Below are positions 49,771 through 60,879 of a stretch of 64,000 nucleotides of DNA, piece after piece; the first letter of the stretch is position 1, and the number at the start of each line of letters is the position of its first letter. Source of the DNA: Cinclus cinclus (Eukaryota > Chordata > Aves > Passeriformes > Cinclidae); the NCBI RefSeq assembly GCF_963662255.1, contig NC_085052.1, positions 17,211,151 through 17,275,150 on the forward strand. Reading direction: 5' to 3'. Under the pieces are notes generated by a model. It had not been told where the DNA came from. It ran no database searches and worked only from the letters and a program-made list of their open reading frames with translations. The translations under genes and the position numbers were made by a program.

Positions 49771-49803
49771 AGTAGTCCTGTTGAAATCAGTGGGACTGCT
49801 CAT
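49771..49803. repeat. Core of an ancient palindromic repeat
   Basis: AGTAGTCCTGTTGAAATCAG followed by TGGGACTGCTCAT matches the central inverted repeat (AGTAGTCCCATTGA, then TCAATGGGACTACT) of the palindromic sauropsid repeat whose outer arms are seen at 864-968. Only the centre is recognisable here. Assignment is from memory. Confidence 0.4.
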
Positions 49804-52689
49804 CCAGCAGGAATGTCCCTTTGGTACACTGCTGGATCAAGATAACAAATGATATATGGCTGGTGATAAGTTTTATGTTTCAGCCAACACAGATGGTGTC
49901 ATGGGCAAACTCCTATTGTATTTTGATCACCAAAGCTTTGATCCTACTTCAACTGCATCTGGAAATCAGCAGTACTTGGCTTCACATGTATGAGGGCAGG
50001 GGTTGCTCTGCAGTGAGGTGCTGGGAAACTTTGCTGCAGAATCTTCAGCTGCTGCCTCCAGAAAGAGTTCCTGGGACCAACATTCAAAAAGCACTAGGCT
50101 GCTAATACAAGTGGAGAAGGGCAGGAAAATGTTATTAATATCTCTTCTGTAACATTCAATTAATGAAATTATTCTCTGTATCCAGATCAGTTTTTTCAAT
50201 TGTTTTGCTTTATTTCTAGTAGGAAGAGATTACATGCCAAACCCTCTTTCTTTATTTTTCCTTAACCTGGGGTTACAAGCAAAATCTGATGGCCAGAACA
50301 AGATGAGCGATTGTGTTGCAGCCTACGCAAGGGACTACTCTAAATACTCTGGCTTTTGAAGTTCTACTTACAAGTGGTCCCCAAAGCATGGGAATTAATG
50401 GGGAGGAGCTCTGTCCTAATTAATTCCAACATTATGTACTCAGGTTCAAGTCCATGTGCTAGTGAGAAAGTGATAAGGACCATGTCACCCACCAGGGTAA
50501 GATGACTGTCACTTATATACATTTTTTTCTATATATTGACGTAAGCGATGTGAATCAACCGTATCCAGTGAGGGGTCCCCAGTCTTTTCACCTGCATGAC
50601 TTCAGAAATTGTGTAAATTGTACAGAGAAGAGTTACTCTGGTGAAATATCCATGCAATAGATTTCTTTTTACTTAGGGTTCAAACTGCTTCTTTGCTTAA
50701 ATTTTGATGCTTGGAGTGGGAAAAGTGCCAGTTATGTCCGGATCCTTGTTAAGACTCCTCAGTACAGTATGTGCCTGGCTCTGCCTGAGTGTCACTGAAG
50801 AGGAATGTGTGTGGGCCATGGACTGCTTTCATCAGCAATATTTGCTGATCACTGCAGTGCTTACAGTGGCAGGAGATCACAGCCCTGTTGTTTTGGGGAT
50901 ATGTCAAGGAGGATTTGGAGGTAACTGTCCAGAACGACGTGCTCTGGTGTGTGGAAGGTCAGGGGAGGAAGCCGAGTTACTACCAGCCCCCTATAGTAAA
51001 AGCAAAAGCCGGTTTTCATAAAAAAAATATAAAAAATACAGTAGTTGTCCCAGGGAGGAAGGGTTGCATAAGAAGCCACGGTCTCTTTCTGAAGAGGACC
51101 ATGCTACTAGAGATGGTTGTGCCAAAGAGTGAAGCATCACCCTGGCACCATGAGATCTCAATCTGGAAGGACTCAGGCTGCATATTTCAGAGGTTAAAAT
51201 ACAATTCTTAATCCAATGATGGTGAAGGACTGAAAAAAAAAATCTCTGTAACATTCAACAGAAGATGAAAGGAACAATATCATGCATGAAGTATGATAGA
51301 ACTGAATCCAGTCAGCATTAATGCTTGAGAACTTGAGAATATGAAACAGAAATACTAGGTTTATTTTCAAAATATTTGTTCTTCAGAGACCTTTATTTGT
51401 TAAAAAATTCTTAAATCTAAAAGGAAGTAAGGACACTAAACAGGAGGGACACCACCTCTACATCACAACTCCATTGTGCATCCCTCTCTCCCCACGAGAA
51501 GAGCTGTAATTAGGCAGCAGGGAGAAGGAACCTACACCTGGGAAAGAGAAGTTCTGGCTCAGACAGCTGCCTGGAGATGTGCATTTTCCTCACAAAGGGT
51601 GGCTGTGCAGAGGTCATTGATATCCCAACCCTCCTCCAAAAGTGGGGTTACTAAACCTTTGCCTTCTGGCCAGTATACAAGAGGCCTGTTTGATCTCTTG
51701 TTTGTACATGATTTCCACTCATCCCCTTCCAGAGGAACTCGCTGTCCTGTTGAAGACAGCTTTCCCTCCTGAGACACAGCGCAGACCCTTGGTGGGTGAT
51801 CCTCTGCACACATGTTTCCAGATAACAAGTTTGCCAGAGAGAAGTGCATGTCCCTTCCCACTGTGTGCTATGTTGGGGGCTTTGACAGCTGCACTGCAAG
51901 TTCCTGTCACTGGTGGGGAGGAGGTATTGACAGAGGACAGAAGTCCCCAGTTCTGAAGCATCATTTCTCTTCCCTTTAAAATACACAAAACAGTCACCTT
52001 AAACTAGACATGAGTCAGAGATGGATGCTTAAGATCCAGATTTTGGCTGTCCTCTGGAGTCTGGACCTTTAGCTCAGGCTTGCTTGATAGCAAGGCTTGA
52101 CCTGGGGTCAGGACACCCAAGGAGTAGGCAGCCCAGCCCTGGCCAAACTTCCCTGTCTCTGGGTCACTGGCTGGGACATGACTTGTGGGTCTCTTCCAAA
52201 TCACTCATCATTTTTCATCACCTCCCTACTAGTTCTTGATATTCCCTCTCCTCCCTACAGTGAAGGACCTCTTGAGTCCTCAAGAGGACATTCAGAGACT
52301 CTGGGACATTGATTCATTATCAATTTCTTCTTATTTCTCTTAATTTCTCCTTTTTTTCCTCATTAGCCTTTAATGTTTTACCCAGTACTTATTTTCAGTC
52401 TTGTGAGCTATATTTTCACCAGCTGATCTGGGAGATAACACAGAAACAAGACTTCCCTGATTTTCTGCCTTAACTGTCAGCTACTTGGTTCCTTTTACTG
52501 ATCCTATTTGACGCCCTGAGAGAACTCCAAATAATTTACTTTCCTCCTGCAGTATGTCCCCTCCAGACACCCAGTGATGCTCTTATGACTCCACAGATCA
52601 TCCTTTCTCCCTCTCATTTTGGCCAAAACAGAACTCACAATTCTTATGACATAACCCCACATAAATCAGTCTCTCTAGCCACTCCATCA
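49804..52689. other. Non-coding DNA with overlapping open frames
   Basis: Between 51476 and 51997 five open frames of 92-111 codons overlap in several frames on both strands. At 50704-51254 three more overlap. None has a recognised domain, and mutual overlap indicates a stop-poor composition rather than genes. Confidence 0.4.
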
Positions 52690-52845
52690 TTTTGCTGTGC
52701 TTCTCTGAATTCCTTCCAATTTGTTCTCACTACTGTTACTGAGCTGTCCAGAACTGAATGCAATATTAATATTCCACACACTGTATATAGTGCCTGTCAG
52801 GCAAAGATTAGAAGTTTTATGAAGATTGATTATTCAAACCTTCCA
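52690..52845 (-). mobile_element. Old CR1-type LINE fragment, antisense
   Basis: On the + strand, TGCTTCTCTGAATTCCTTCC, then CTGTCCAGAACTGAATGCAA, TATTCCACACACTGTATATA and GTGCCTGTCAGGCAAAG follow the antisense of the CR1 segment that runs as CTCCTCTGGACTCTCTCCA, GCCCAGAACTGAACACAGTA, TTCCAGATGTGGTCTCACC, AGTGCTGAG. The order and spacing are right though each block is diverged. The surrounding 117-codon + frame (52585-52938) is antisense to the element and is not a gene. Confidence 0.55.
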
Positions 52846-55746
52846 ATACCACCAGTGACCATGGAGTCACTGTCTATTATTACCCCAAACCTGAAAAATT
52901 CCATTCATCCACTTATCAAGGTCAATTCATGTTTCTGATGGTTGAGTGAAATGTTAGCTTTTCTTATCCTCACTACAGTGAGGGGTAAGCCAGTAGACTT
53001 TGGCATCCAGCCACCAAAAGCCTCATATCATAACAACTTTATGGTATTTGCAAGCTGGAGCTGCCAGCCCCAGGTTCAGCTAGAGCTCTTCCTGTTCATT
53101 GCATGGGAGGGAGCGTTCAGTGCTCCATGTTGAGGAGAGAGCCTCAAGCCAGCATGCTGGGAGAGGAGGGGCTCAGTGAGCACATAAAAAATACTGATGG
53201 GAACAATGGGTTTCAAATCCAATGGACTGGAATCTATGTCCACTCTTTCCTCACCAGAACAGAAATGGGACATGGGGGTAAAGGGCATTTCACACAACCT
53301 TTCTGAGGACAGCAATCATTTTTTTGTATGCATCAGACAGCTTAAGACATCTCCTCTGCCTTTCCAGGCTAATGCTCAGGTTTGAGGACCGTCAGTACTT
53401 CTGTTTCCAGATCGTTGATTTACATTGAGTAAAGTGAGGAAGGTTGCAAGTAAAACGTTTCAAAATTGGATGTCAAAACCTGTGTATAAAACTGGTTGTA
53501 TTAAGATCAGCATTTTATTGTTGAACATGCTGCATTAGTAGATACAAAAAGATTTTCATAGCTCCTGTAAACATGTAGAAAAGAGAGGTAGGCTTCAGGT
53601 TTTGCTTATATGAAACCTGGAAACATTTCATAAGAAAAGAATTTACATATGTGTGGTGTGTGTTGCAAAGATTTCCGGCAGCCATAGTTATGTTATCTCC
53701 TTTTTCCAAATGCCTTCCAAATGCTGAGCTTCTAAGGGCTATGTTCCTTGGTCATGGCCTCAGGATGGGGCTCCCACGAAGGATCAGCCAGCCCCTTGTG
53801 CAGCAACATGGGAATGCATCATGATCTTGGCATAGAAAATGCTGCATATATGTTCTATTCCATACACCCTTGTCTTCTGCATGAGATGCAGCAGAGATGG
53901 AATGAGAATTGGCAGTGTTCTGTTTTCACAAAAGTAAATTACCAAAAAGAACCCAAACAAACCACTTATGCATGGAGAATTTTAACAAAAACATGTTTCT
54001 TCAATTCTGCAGAAAGTGGAGTTTATATTGTAATGAAAAAAAACTCTGTCCTACCTGTAGGCTTGGTTGGACAAAACCCTGATTCCACCACACACTCAGT
54101 ATAGTTCCCCAGACATTTCCAGTAAGGGGTCAGCAGTATCTAAAGCTTCTTCATTTCCTTGTCATTGACAGATGAATTCCTGCTGTTCTCTGCTTATAGA
54201 CTTAGGCACCATCCCAAACTACCAGATATCTGTTGCCACACAATATGATGAGCTGGTGAGTCCCACTGTGGGATCAGTGAGATATATTTAAGTCTGACCC
54301 AGTACTTGAGCTTATCAGACACTGTAATGTAGAAGGGGGAATGACCAGAAGAAAATGTAGATGATTCTCTGGAAATTAACAGAAAAACATAGATTTGTCA
54401 TGACAGTGCAAGTAAAAATCAGCTTAACCAATTCCTGTTTTTTCTTAGCATCTTTGTAATGAGATACTAAGTAGAGTGAAGTCATTTCCTTCATTGCTAA
54501 TGTTGACTAGATGATACTCAAGACAACAACTTGTAATACTAAAATATTTGTACTTGAATATGGAGCCACTGATCACTGTGGTAGAAGGCTGTAAATTAGG
54601 ATGGTGTCAAGAGTGTCCGCTTTGAGATTCTAGTGGTGCTGGAGGATGGTTGCTACACTGGGGAAACAGAACTGTTCTGAAGCAAGTCCAAGTTCAAAAT
54701 AAAGTTTCTATTCTGAAGGAAGTAATAAGTGGTAAGTGTGAGATATGAGTCTGAAATTATGGACTGCTAACAACTCTCAAAGGCTTCTAGATTTAGTTCC
54801 TGGAGCTATCCTGGGCCAGAGTTTCATGCCAACAAGTTTCCTGAGGAAGATATATCTGTTCTACACACACCGATGAGAGAGCACTGCAGAATTGCCATGG
54901 AAAACCAATCCATACAGAGAGCTTCCCAATAGTTTTAAAAGTTAATGGAAAGGGTCCAGTGGTTTAATTGTGCAGTACATCACCCCTCTCTGAAAGATTG
55001 CCTGGCTCTACTAAGTTCATGAAAAGGACTAAATCAAATTGTCCTAAATGTGCAGTTCTTAATTGGGAGCAGGAAATTCCCAGTTAACCTCTGGTCTATT
55101 TCCAGCTGCTCTTAATCACAATTCTATCACTAATTTGCTGATCTAATGACTTCTTCAGAATATTTTTTAGCACCTTGTTATGCATATTGGAAGGGATTGG
55201 TTTTGTGCAGTCTGTGTAGGCTGTTTTAGATGTGAACAGTGGTATCAACTTCAGATTCACAAGTTGCAGAAAGAGAAATTGTTGACAGAACTTCTTCATC
55301 ATGAAGTTTCAAGAGACATATTAACACTAATTTGATTTTTCCTCCATGGTTCTCATGGTATGAGGGCTAAGTAACTTTTTCCCAAAGAAAAAAGTTTTGT
55401 GAATACCCAAGGGAAAGTCTGGGACTTCATTTTTAACCAAATTGTTCCACAGTTACACCAATGGCAGTAGTGTATTCTTGTGTACAATTTTGGCATTTTT
55501 AGAGGATTTAATCTGTACACTATCTGTACCAGCTAAGGATTTTGGCATTTTCACACAGCTCCTGCCAAAATGCAGCTGCCTGCATGTGATATTTTGCAGG
55601 CACAACAGCATTTACATACACTGGCCTTTAAGTATGAACTGGGATATTAAAGAGCAATAGTGCCTAAAAATGTAACAACATCAGTGTGAAGAGATCTGCC
55701 TTCAGGATATTATTTCTGTACACAGAGCATTAGTGTTTGGAGCATT
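52846..55746. other. Non-coding DNA, no gene recognised
   Basis: The longest open frame is 118 codons (53748-54104, +), unrecognised. No tandem repeat or RNA gene was seen. Confidence 0.45.
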
Positions 55747-56370
55747 GTGCAGTCCATGACTGAGAAACTCTCACCTCACTGGTTAGTTTTTGATGTCTCA
55801 ATGAGGCATGAAGACAGCAAATCCCTCGGTGGTTGGCAGGAGACATTGATTCATTTCATGGGTCTCAAGAGGGCAAAGACCAAACTTAATAACCTGAGAA
55901 GTGAACCTTTTGAGAAGTCTGATATCGAGTCAGGCCTCCTATTTGAGCTCCTGACGCTTACTCAGCTGAAAGTTGTTCTCTGTGTGGAAATTTCTGAGAA
56001 GGCCAAAAATAACAACATCCTATTCCCCTTAGGAATTCCCTACCCCCATCCTTCCATTCAGGAGTTCAGGGTGCTAAATGAAGGGCTCAACTTCTGCTCC
56101 TTCCCTTTCCCCCCTTGGCTCCATGCAAGGATGTCAGGGGAGGTGAATCACAAGCACAGCATGGAGGTAGTCTGTGTTTCATCATGGGGAAGGGTCACCC
56201 CACGAACCATGTGCAGTGTGCCCCCCTCCTTGTTTAGCTCCTGGTCCTGGCAAAGGCCACTGCCTCTCCCTTCTCCATGGCCAGTGGCACACAGCTTTCA
56301 GGACACTGAGGATTACTGCTCCCATCACGTCATCCTACCTTTTCCAGGGAAAACAGTAAACAGAAAGTAG
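55747..56370 (+). other. Longest open frame of the window (207 codons), unrecognised
   Basis: The frame opens at GTG 55747; the first ATG is at 55756, giving 204 residues plus stop. The product is soluble-looking and mixed: an N-terminal part with charged residues (KRAKTKLNNLRSEPFEKSD), a Leu-rich middle (ELLTLTQLKVVLCVEI), then a Pro/Ser/Trp-rich tail. I recognise no domain, signal peptide or membrane segment. The tail half coincides with a C-rich stretch that also lacks stops in another + frame (56174-56359). For 64 kb read in six frames, one open frame of this size is near what chance allows. It would need transcript or conservation support to be called a gene. Confidence 0.12.
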
Positions 56371-59216
56371 GATCAGAGTTTGTATGGCAATCGTCAATAA
56401 ATTATCTTGAAGTTTCAGTAGAAAATAGCAATTATTTATCTAAAAGAACTGCAAGTATCTTCCAAGCTGGAGTAGGGTGTTTCAGATTTCTAGCCTACCA
56501 GGAGGAATCAGAAAGAAAGAAAGCAGAGGAAAGCAGATACAAAAATATTTAATTAATCAAAGATTTCTCCCCAAATTCCACCCAAGCTTCTCAGCCCTCA
56601 GGTTTCTATAGAGAAAGTACTTCAGAAGGACCAGAGGAAGCTGGTAGGAAAACCACTAAAACCTGAGAAATCAGATGGAATATGGGCCATGTGAATCTGA
56701 GCTACAATAGCTTAAAGTAAGACTGTTAAAGTGAGCAGAGATTTTCTGCTTGCAAAGCTCTTAAAGGTAGCCCTAAAAGTCGGGAAATGGTCATTCTTTG
56801 ATGTCTAAATGTTCCCTCACTTCCCATACTTTTTTGTTTGGTGACTTCAAATTGAACCATCTTATTTCTGTTTGATACGCACTGTTGTAGTTCAGATAGG
56901 AATGCAGCAGATCCGTAGAAAAATTTAAGCACACTAAAAAAGAAAAAAATAGCATTTTGAATAGAAGATATAGAAGGGGTTTAAAGTTATGCTTATGGTG
57001 GTTCAATGAAATTTAGAGCAGTGGATTGACTGACATTAAAGGGTACAGAAAAATATAATGTCCTTCCCATGGGAAAAATGTAATTTCATCACTAAGGACA
57101 AACAAACATTTGGGACAAGCAGTTGAAATAAAATTTAACTGAGTTTATTTTTTGAAGAAAACCATGGGTTTAGAAATGCTGAAAAGCTGCCTTCAGTTTT
57201 TGGTTTGACCTTATTCTTGGCATACCCTTTTCCCACAAGTGCCTGTGGTGCCCCTTGGTCCATGAAGTCTCACAGCCACCCTGTGCCACCGTGGGCTGGG
57301 ATTGCGCATCCAACCCTGCACGGACACAGTGCAGGCACCAGGCACTGTGTCAGATTTGCACAAAACCCTGTGCTTCTTCTCCTCCTTTGGTGACTTCTGT
57401 GGAAAATTCCACTGGAAGTGATCCATTCAAATGGAAAATGTTTATAGCATTGAAACGGACCCATTTTTTGATAAGAGAAAGTGTGGGGGTGGAGGGATGC
57501 TCTGCTCAAAATACTTCAACTAACTCTGCTTAACAGAATAACTACTCATCTCTTGGTCTAAAAACAATGGATTTACTATATTTGTTGTTAGAGTTCCAGG
57601 GAAATATATCCAATAATGAAGCAGGAACAAAACTCAGCTTGCTTTTATTTTTCATCCAAAAATAACAAGTAACTGTAAGTTTTAAAACAATGAGCTATAC
57701 TGCTGGAAAGCTCTAATTTTTCTTTGTTTTGTTACAAAATTGTATGTTGCCAGGAAGTAAAATGACCTGCATCAGAAGAACTCAACATAGCTTTTTAAAT
57801 GATTCAAGGTTATCAAAGTGTTTCAGGTTAATCTACAGTAATCCTCTCATTATACTTTGCTTTTCTGAAAAATTCAGAAATGTGTTTTGGCAAAGGCCTG
57901 TTAATATAGCTCTAATGATTGCAATTCATTGCAATTTGTAATGTACTTAAGAAGACAGAGCTTATCAATTTTAATGAGACTTCACACTCTGTGGAATGAA
58001 ATGTCTGAAGTCACACCTGGAAACAAGATTCCCAAATCTCTTGGATTTTTAAAAAAATCTTACATTTCTACATATATTTCCTGCAAAGCAGGCTGAGGAC
58101 TGTGCACACTCTATTAGAAATGCATGATCAGAGCGCACACAGCTCAGCAATGGCACATTAAGTTCTCCTGAAAGACCAAAATGGGATCTGCTATTCTTGA
58201 TCACATCAGGCCACAGTATGTGGGTCATTCATACTCGCCCAGTGACTGACTGAGCAAATGAAGTGAAATGATCCATTCCTGCAGCTCTGACCTGGTGCTA
58301 CAGTCAGGGGCCCAGAAGGAGACAGAGTTCACTGAGACATCTTTTCAAAGTTTATTTCAAATTTGGTGGAGCATGAGTTCTTCTGTTTAGAATGTTATTA
58401 TCTAATCTGGTCTCTAACATGTTGCATTATAAACAAGCCCTCATCTCCTGTTTCCAGTCACAGGAATGTCCTCTATTCCCTCCACCTTAGTACAATGCCT
58501 TCCAGCCACAAACATTGTTTTTTCACTATCCCTGACGTCCTGTTTAGAATGAAGAATGGCTCTCTATTTGGCCTGGGTATGGTTATTTACAAGTGTCTGT
58601 AGAATGGTTAGGACCTAGAAGGAAAGAGAATAAAAAAGACCAAGGGGACTGAAAATGGGGAAGGGCCATTAGCAATTGTTTGTTTTATTAAAACTTTAAG
58701 TTCATTCTGGTGCTGTTAAAAAAAACAAAAAAACAAAACAACATATATTTTATTGCATGTGCTTGGGCCCAGCACAGGCTATTTTGGCCAGAGGGCTGCA
58801 GTGAAATGTGGAATTTTTCCAGTGATATCATGCAGGGTCCAATTGAATGAGTGGTGCTTACAAGATTCATTGCAGCTCAGCAATACATGGACTGGCATTA
58901 ACCTGTCATGTTTCATTTGTATTCCTTTTAGTGAAATCTGTAAATGATGGAGCTTGTGCATGTGCCAGCCCCAGCTGTACTTATGTCAGAGGTTTTGATC
59001 TGGACAGTGAAGCTTGGGTAGCAAAGTCAGGCTGAAGGTCTGTGTATTTTCTTCCCTCACTGCTAGCCCATTAACATCCTGAGCAAAAGTCCCCTCCTGA
59101 AATACTCCATCGTTCAAATTTTTGCAGCTTTCGCACAGAAATGTGCTTTTGCTTTTCACTTTAGAAGGTGGTCTGAAAATAAACTTCTATGTCCTCGTAA
59201 TCAAGAAGTCCACAGC
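56371..59216. other. Non-coding DNA, no gene recognised
   Basis: Open frames reach 92 codons (57255-57533, +). A purine-rich AGAAAGAAAGAAAGCAGAGG patch lies near 56511-56530. A/C-rich repeat at 58718-58742. Confidence 0.45.
58718..58742. repeat. A-rich simple repeat
   Basis: A runs of four to eight bases are separated by single C residues. Confidence 0.85.
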
Positions 59217-59256
59217 ATTTATTTATTTATTTATTTATTTATTCATTTTTTTTAAA
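59217..59256. repeat. (ATTT)n microsatellite
   Basis: About six and a half ATTT units are followed by ATTC, a T run and an A run. Confidence 0.95.
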
Positions 59257-59863
59257 AAATCAGACCAGTCATGAAACTCTCTTATTTCCTGTGACTTTAG
59301 GGGCCTCCAGCCTTTCTGTAGCATTTCTGCTGCTGTCTAGTAATGCTCTTTATTCAGACACTTCCCTGTCTTCTGAGTGTCTCTTTCTAGGAAGCAGTAG
59401 GTATATTTACATATGAATTTTCCCCATCTTCACTCTTCTGTGCTCTTTGTCCTCTTTGGGTGGAGGAGAAGGCAGGGAAGAGACCAAAAGTGTAGGGAAA
59501 GAGGAAAAGTGAAACTCTGCCTGCTCTAAACTTTTGCTGCAGCTAAAGCTCAGGTTCCAGATATGGGGCCAGAAGCACATATGTCTCAGTCAAAAATTAG
59601 CACTAACCTGGTTTTCCAACATACAGTTTCTCGTCTCAGTTTCCATCTGGAAAATTTAACTTTCCTAACATTTGATATCTTCAGAAAACTTCTGGTTTTG
59701 ATAAGGCCGTGTTTTCTGTCAGGAGAATTTTTCAATTTCACACTTTTGATCAGATCCAGCATTGTACATACTCCACTCTGCTTCTGTGCCTTAGACAACT
59801 TACATAAAAACACTCAACACAACCAAGAGTCTTTTGTAGTTTTCATCCAATTGAAAGAAAGAA

Positions 59864-59895
59864 TTTTTCTTTTTCTTTCTTTTTTTTTTTTTTTT
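59864..59895. repeat. Polypyrimidine/T-rich tract
   Basis: TTTTTC units lead into a 16-T run that ends in ACAGG at 59896. The arrangement looks like a strong 3' splice site, but no recognisable exon follows. Confidence 0.85.
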
Positions 59896-60066
59896 ACAGG
59901 AGGAGGATCCCAGAACACAGTGACCCTTTCCTTGTTTTTGTTAGGCTTTTTTCCTGGGTCTGGTATCTTCTAATGAGTCAAAAAAATATTTCTGTTCATG
60001 GTACAATCCTGCACAGTCACTCTTAGTCTTATCATCTTGCTGCCCCATCCCACTGTTGTCTACAAA

Positions 60067-60084
60067 TGTGTGTGTGTGTGTGTG
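60067..60084. repeat. (TG)9 microsatellite
   Basis: Nine uninterrupted TG units. Confidence 0.95.
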
Positions 60085-60842
60085 GTATTTCTGCTTCATT
60101 ATTCCTATTACTCCTTTGAGGCAGAAGATTCATGGTCAAAGTCAACAAATGGGATTCACTGAATAAAACCCAGAACTACTGCTGCTACAGAAAGCAGTAT
60201 CATTTATTAAAGAAGGACAAGCTACGAAATTACTGAGCCAAACCTGTTATAAACCTGCTACAGTCTGACCATGGAGATTGCTGATAGTCTTCCAGATATT
60301 ATATAGGCCAAATGAACTGAATTTGCAAGACAAAACAAAAATAGCCAAGAGTTTTGTGTGTGTGGTCTGATTGAGGAGCACTGTTTTCTGTGTTATTGAA
60401 TTTGGAGAGAGGAAAGCATATTATGGGTCAGTTTATTTTATTTTATAATTACTACTTGATAGAGAAAAGAAATGCCTCCAGGGCCCCAATTTGCATGTAG
60501 CAGTATCACTTGGAGACTGCAATGTGCAGGACACAGAAGCAAAAACTCTCCACTCTAGCAATAAGAAGTTTCCATCAGAGAGGAGCACCTGAGCTAGGGC
60601 TGCCAGTGGCCACCCCAGGAGCTGTGCATGGCCTTGGTTTTAATTTTTAACTGTATGATATTCAGAGACTCTTAGTTTAGGCTCATTACATTGCATGTTG
60701 AATCAACAAACAATGCTTGATAAGTAAGAAGAGGATTGATAGTACTGACATATTGCTTGGGACAAATCCACTTCCACTGACTTCCTGCAGTCCTGTGGGT
60801 CCATGTAGAACATGTCTCCTGTGGTGGACAACAGCTGCCTTT

Positions 60843-60845
<3 letters not shown>

Positions 60846-60877
<32 letters not shown>
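60846..60877. repeat. A32 homopolymer
   Basis: A pure run of 32 A follows CTGCCTTTAGC and precedes TGTAATTG. It resembles a poly(A) tail, but I recognise no retroposed gene or LINE upstream and no flanking target-site duplication. Confidence 0.95.

Positions 60878-60879
<2 letters not shown>

Larger units (their letters stand above)
59257..60845. other. Non-coding DNA, no gene recognised
   Basis: A 136-codon frame (59563-59973, +) crosses the T-rich tract and is unrecognised. Nothing else beyond the simple repeats listed. Confidence 0.4.

Noticed and set aside
59864..59900. Long polypyrimidine tract ending in ACAG|G, like a strong 3' splice site
   Set aside because: No following exon shows recognisable coding sequence or a matching donor; T-rich tracts are frequent here.
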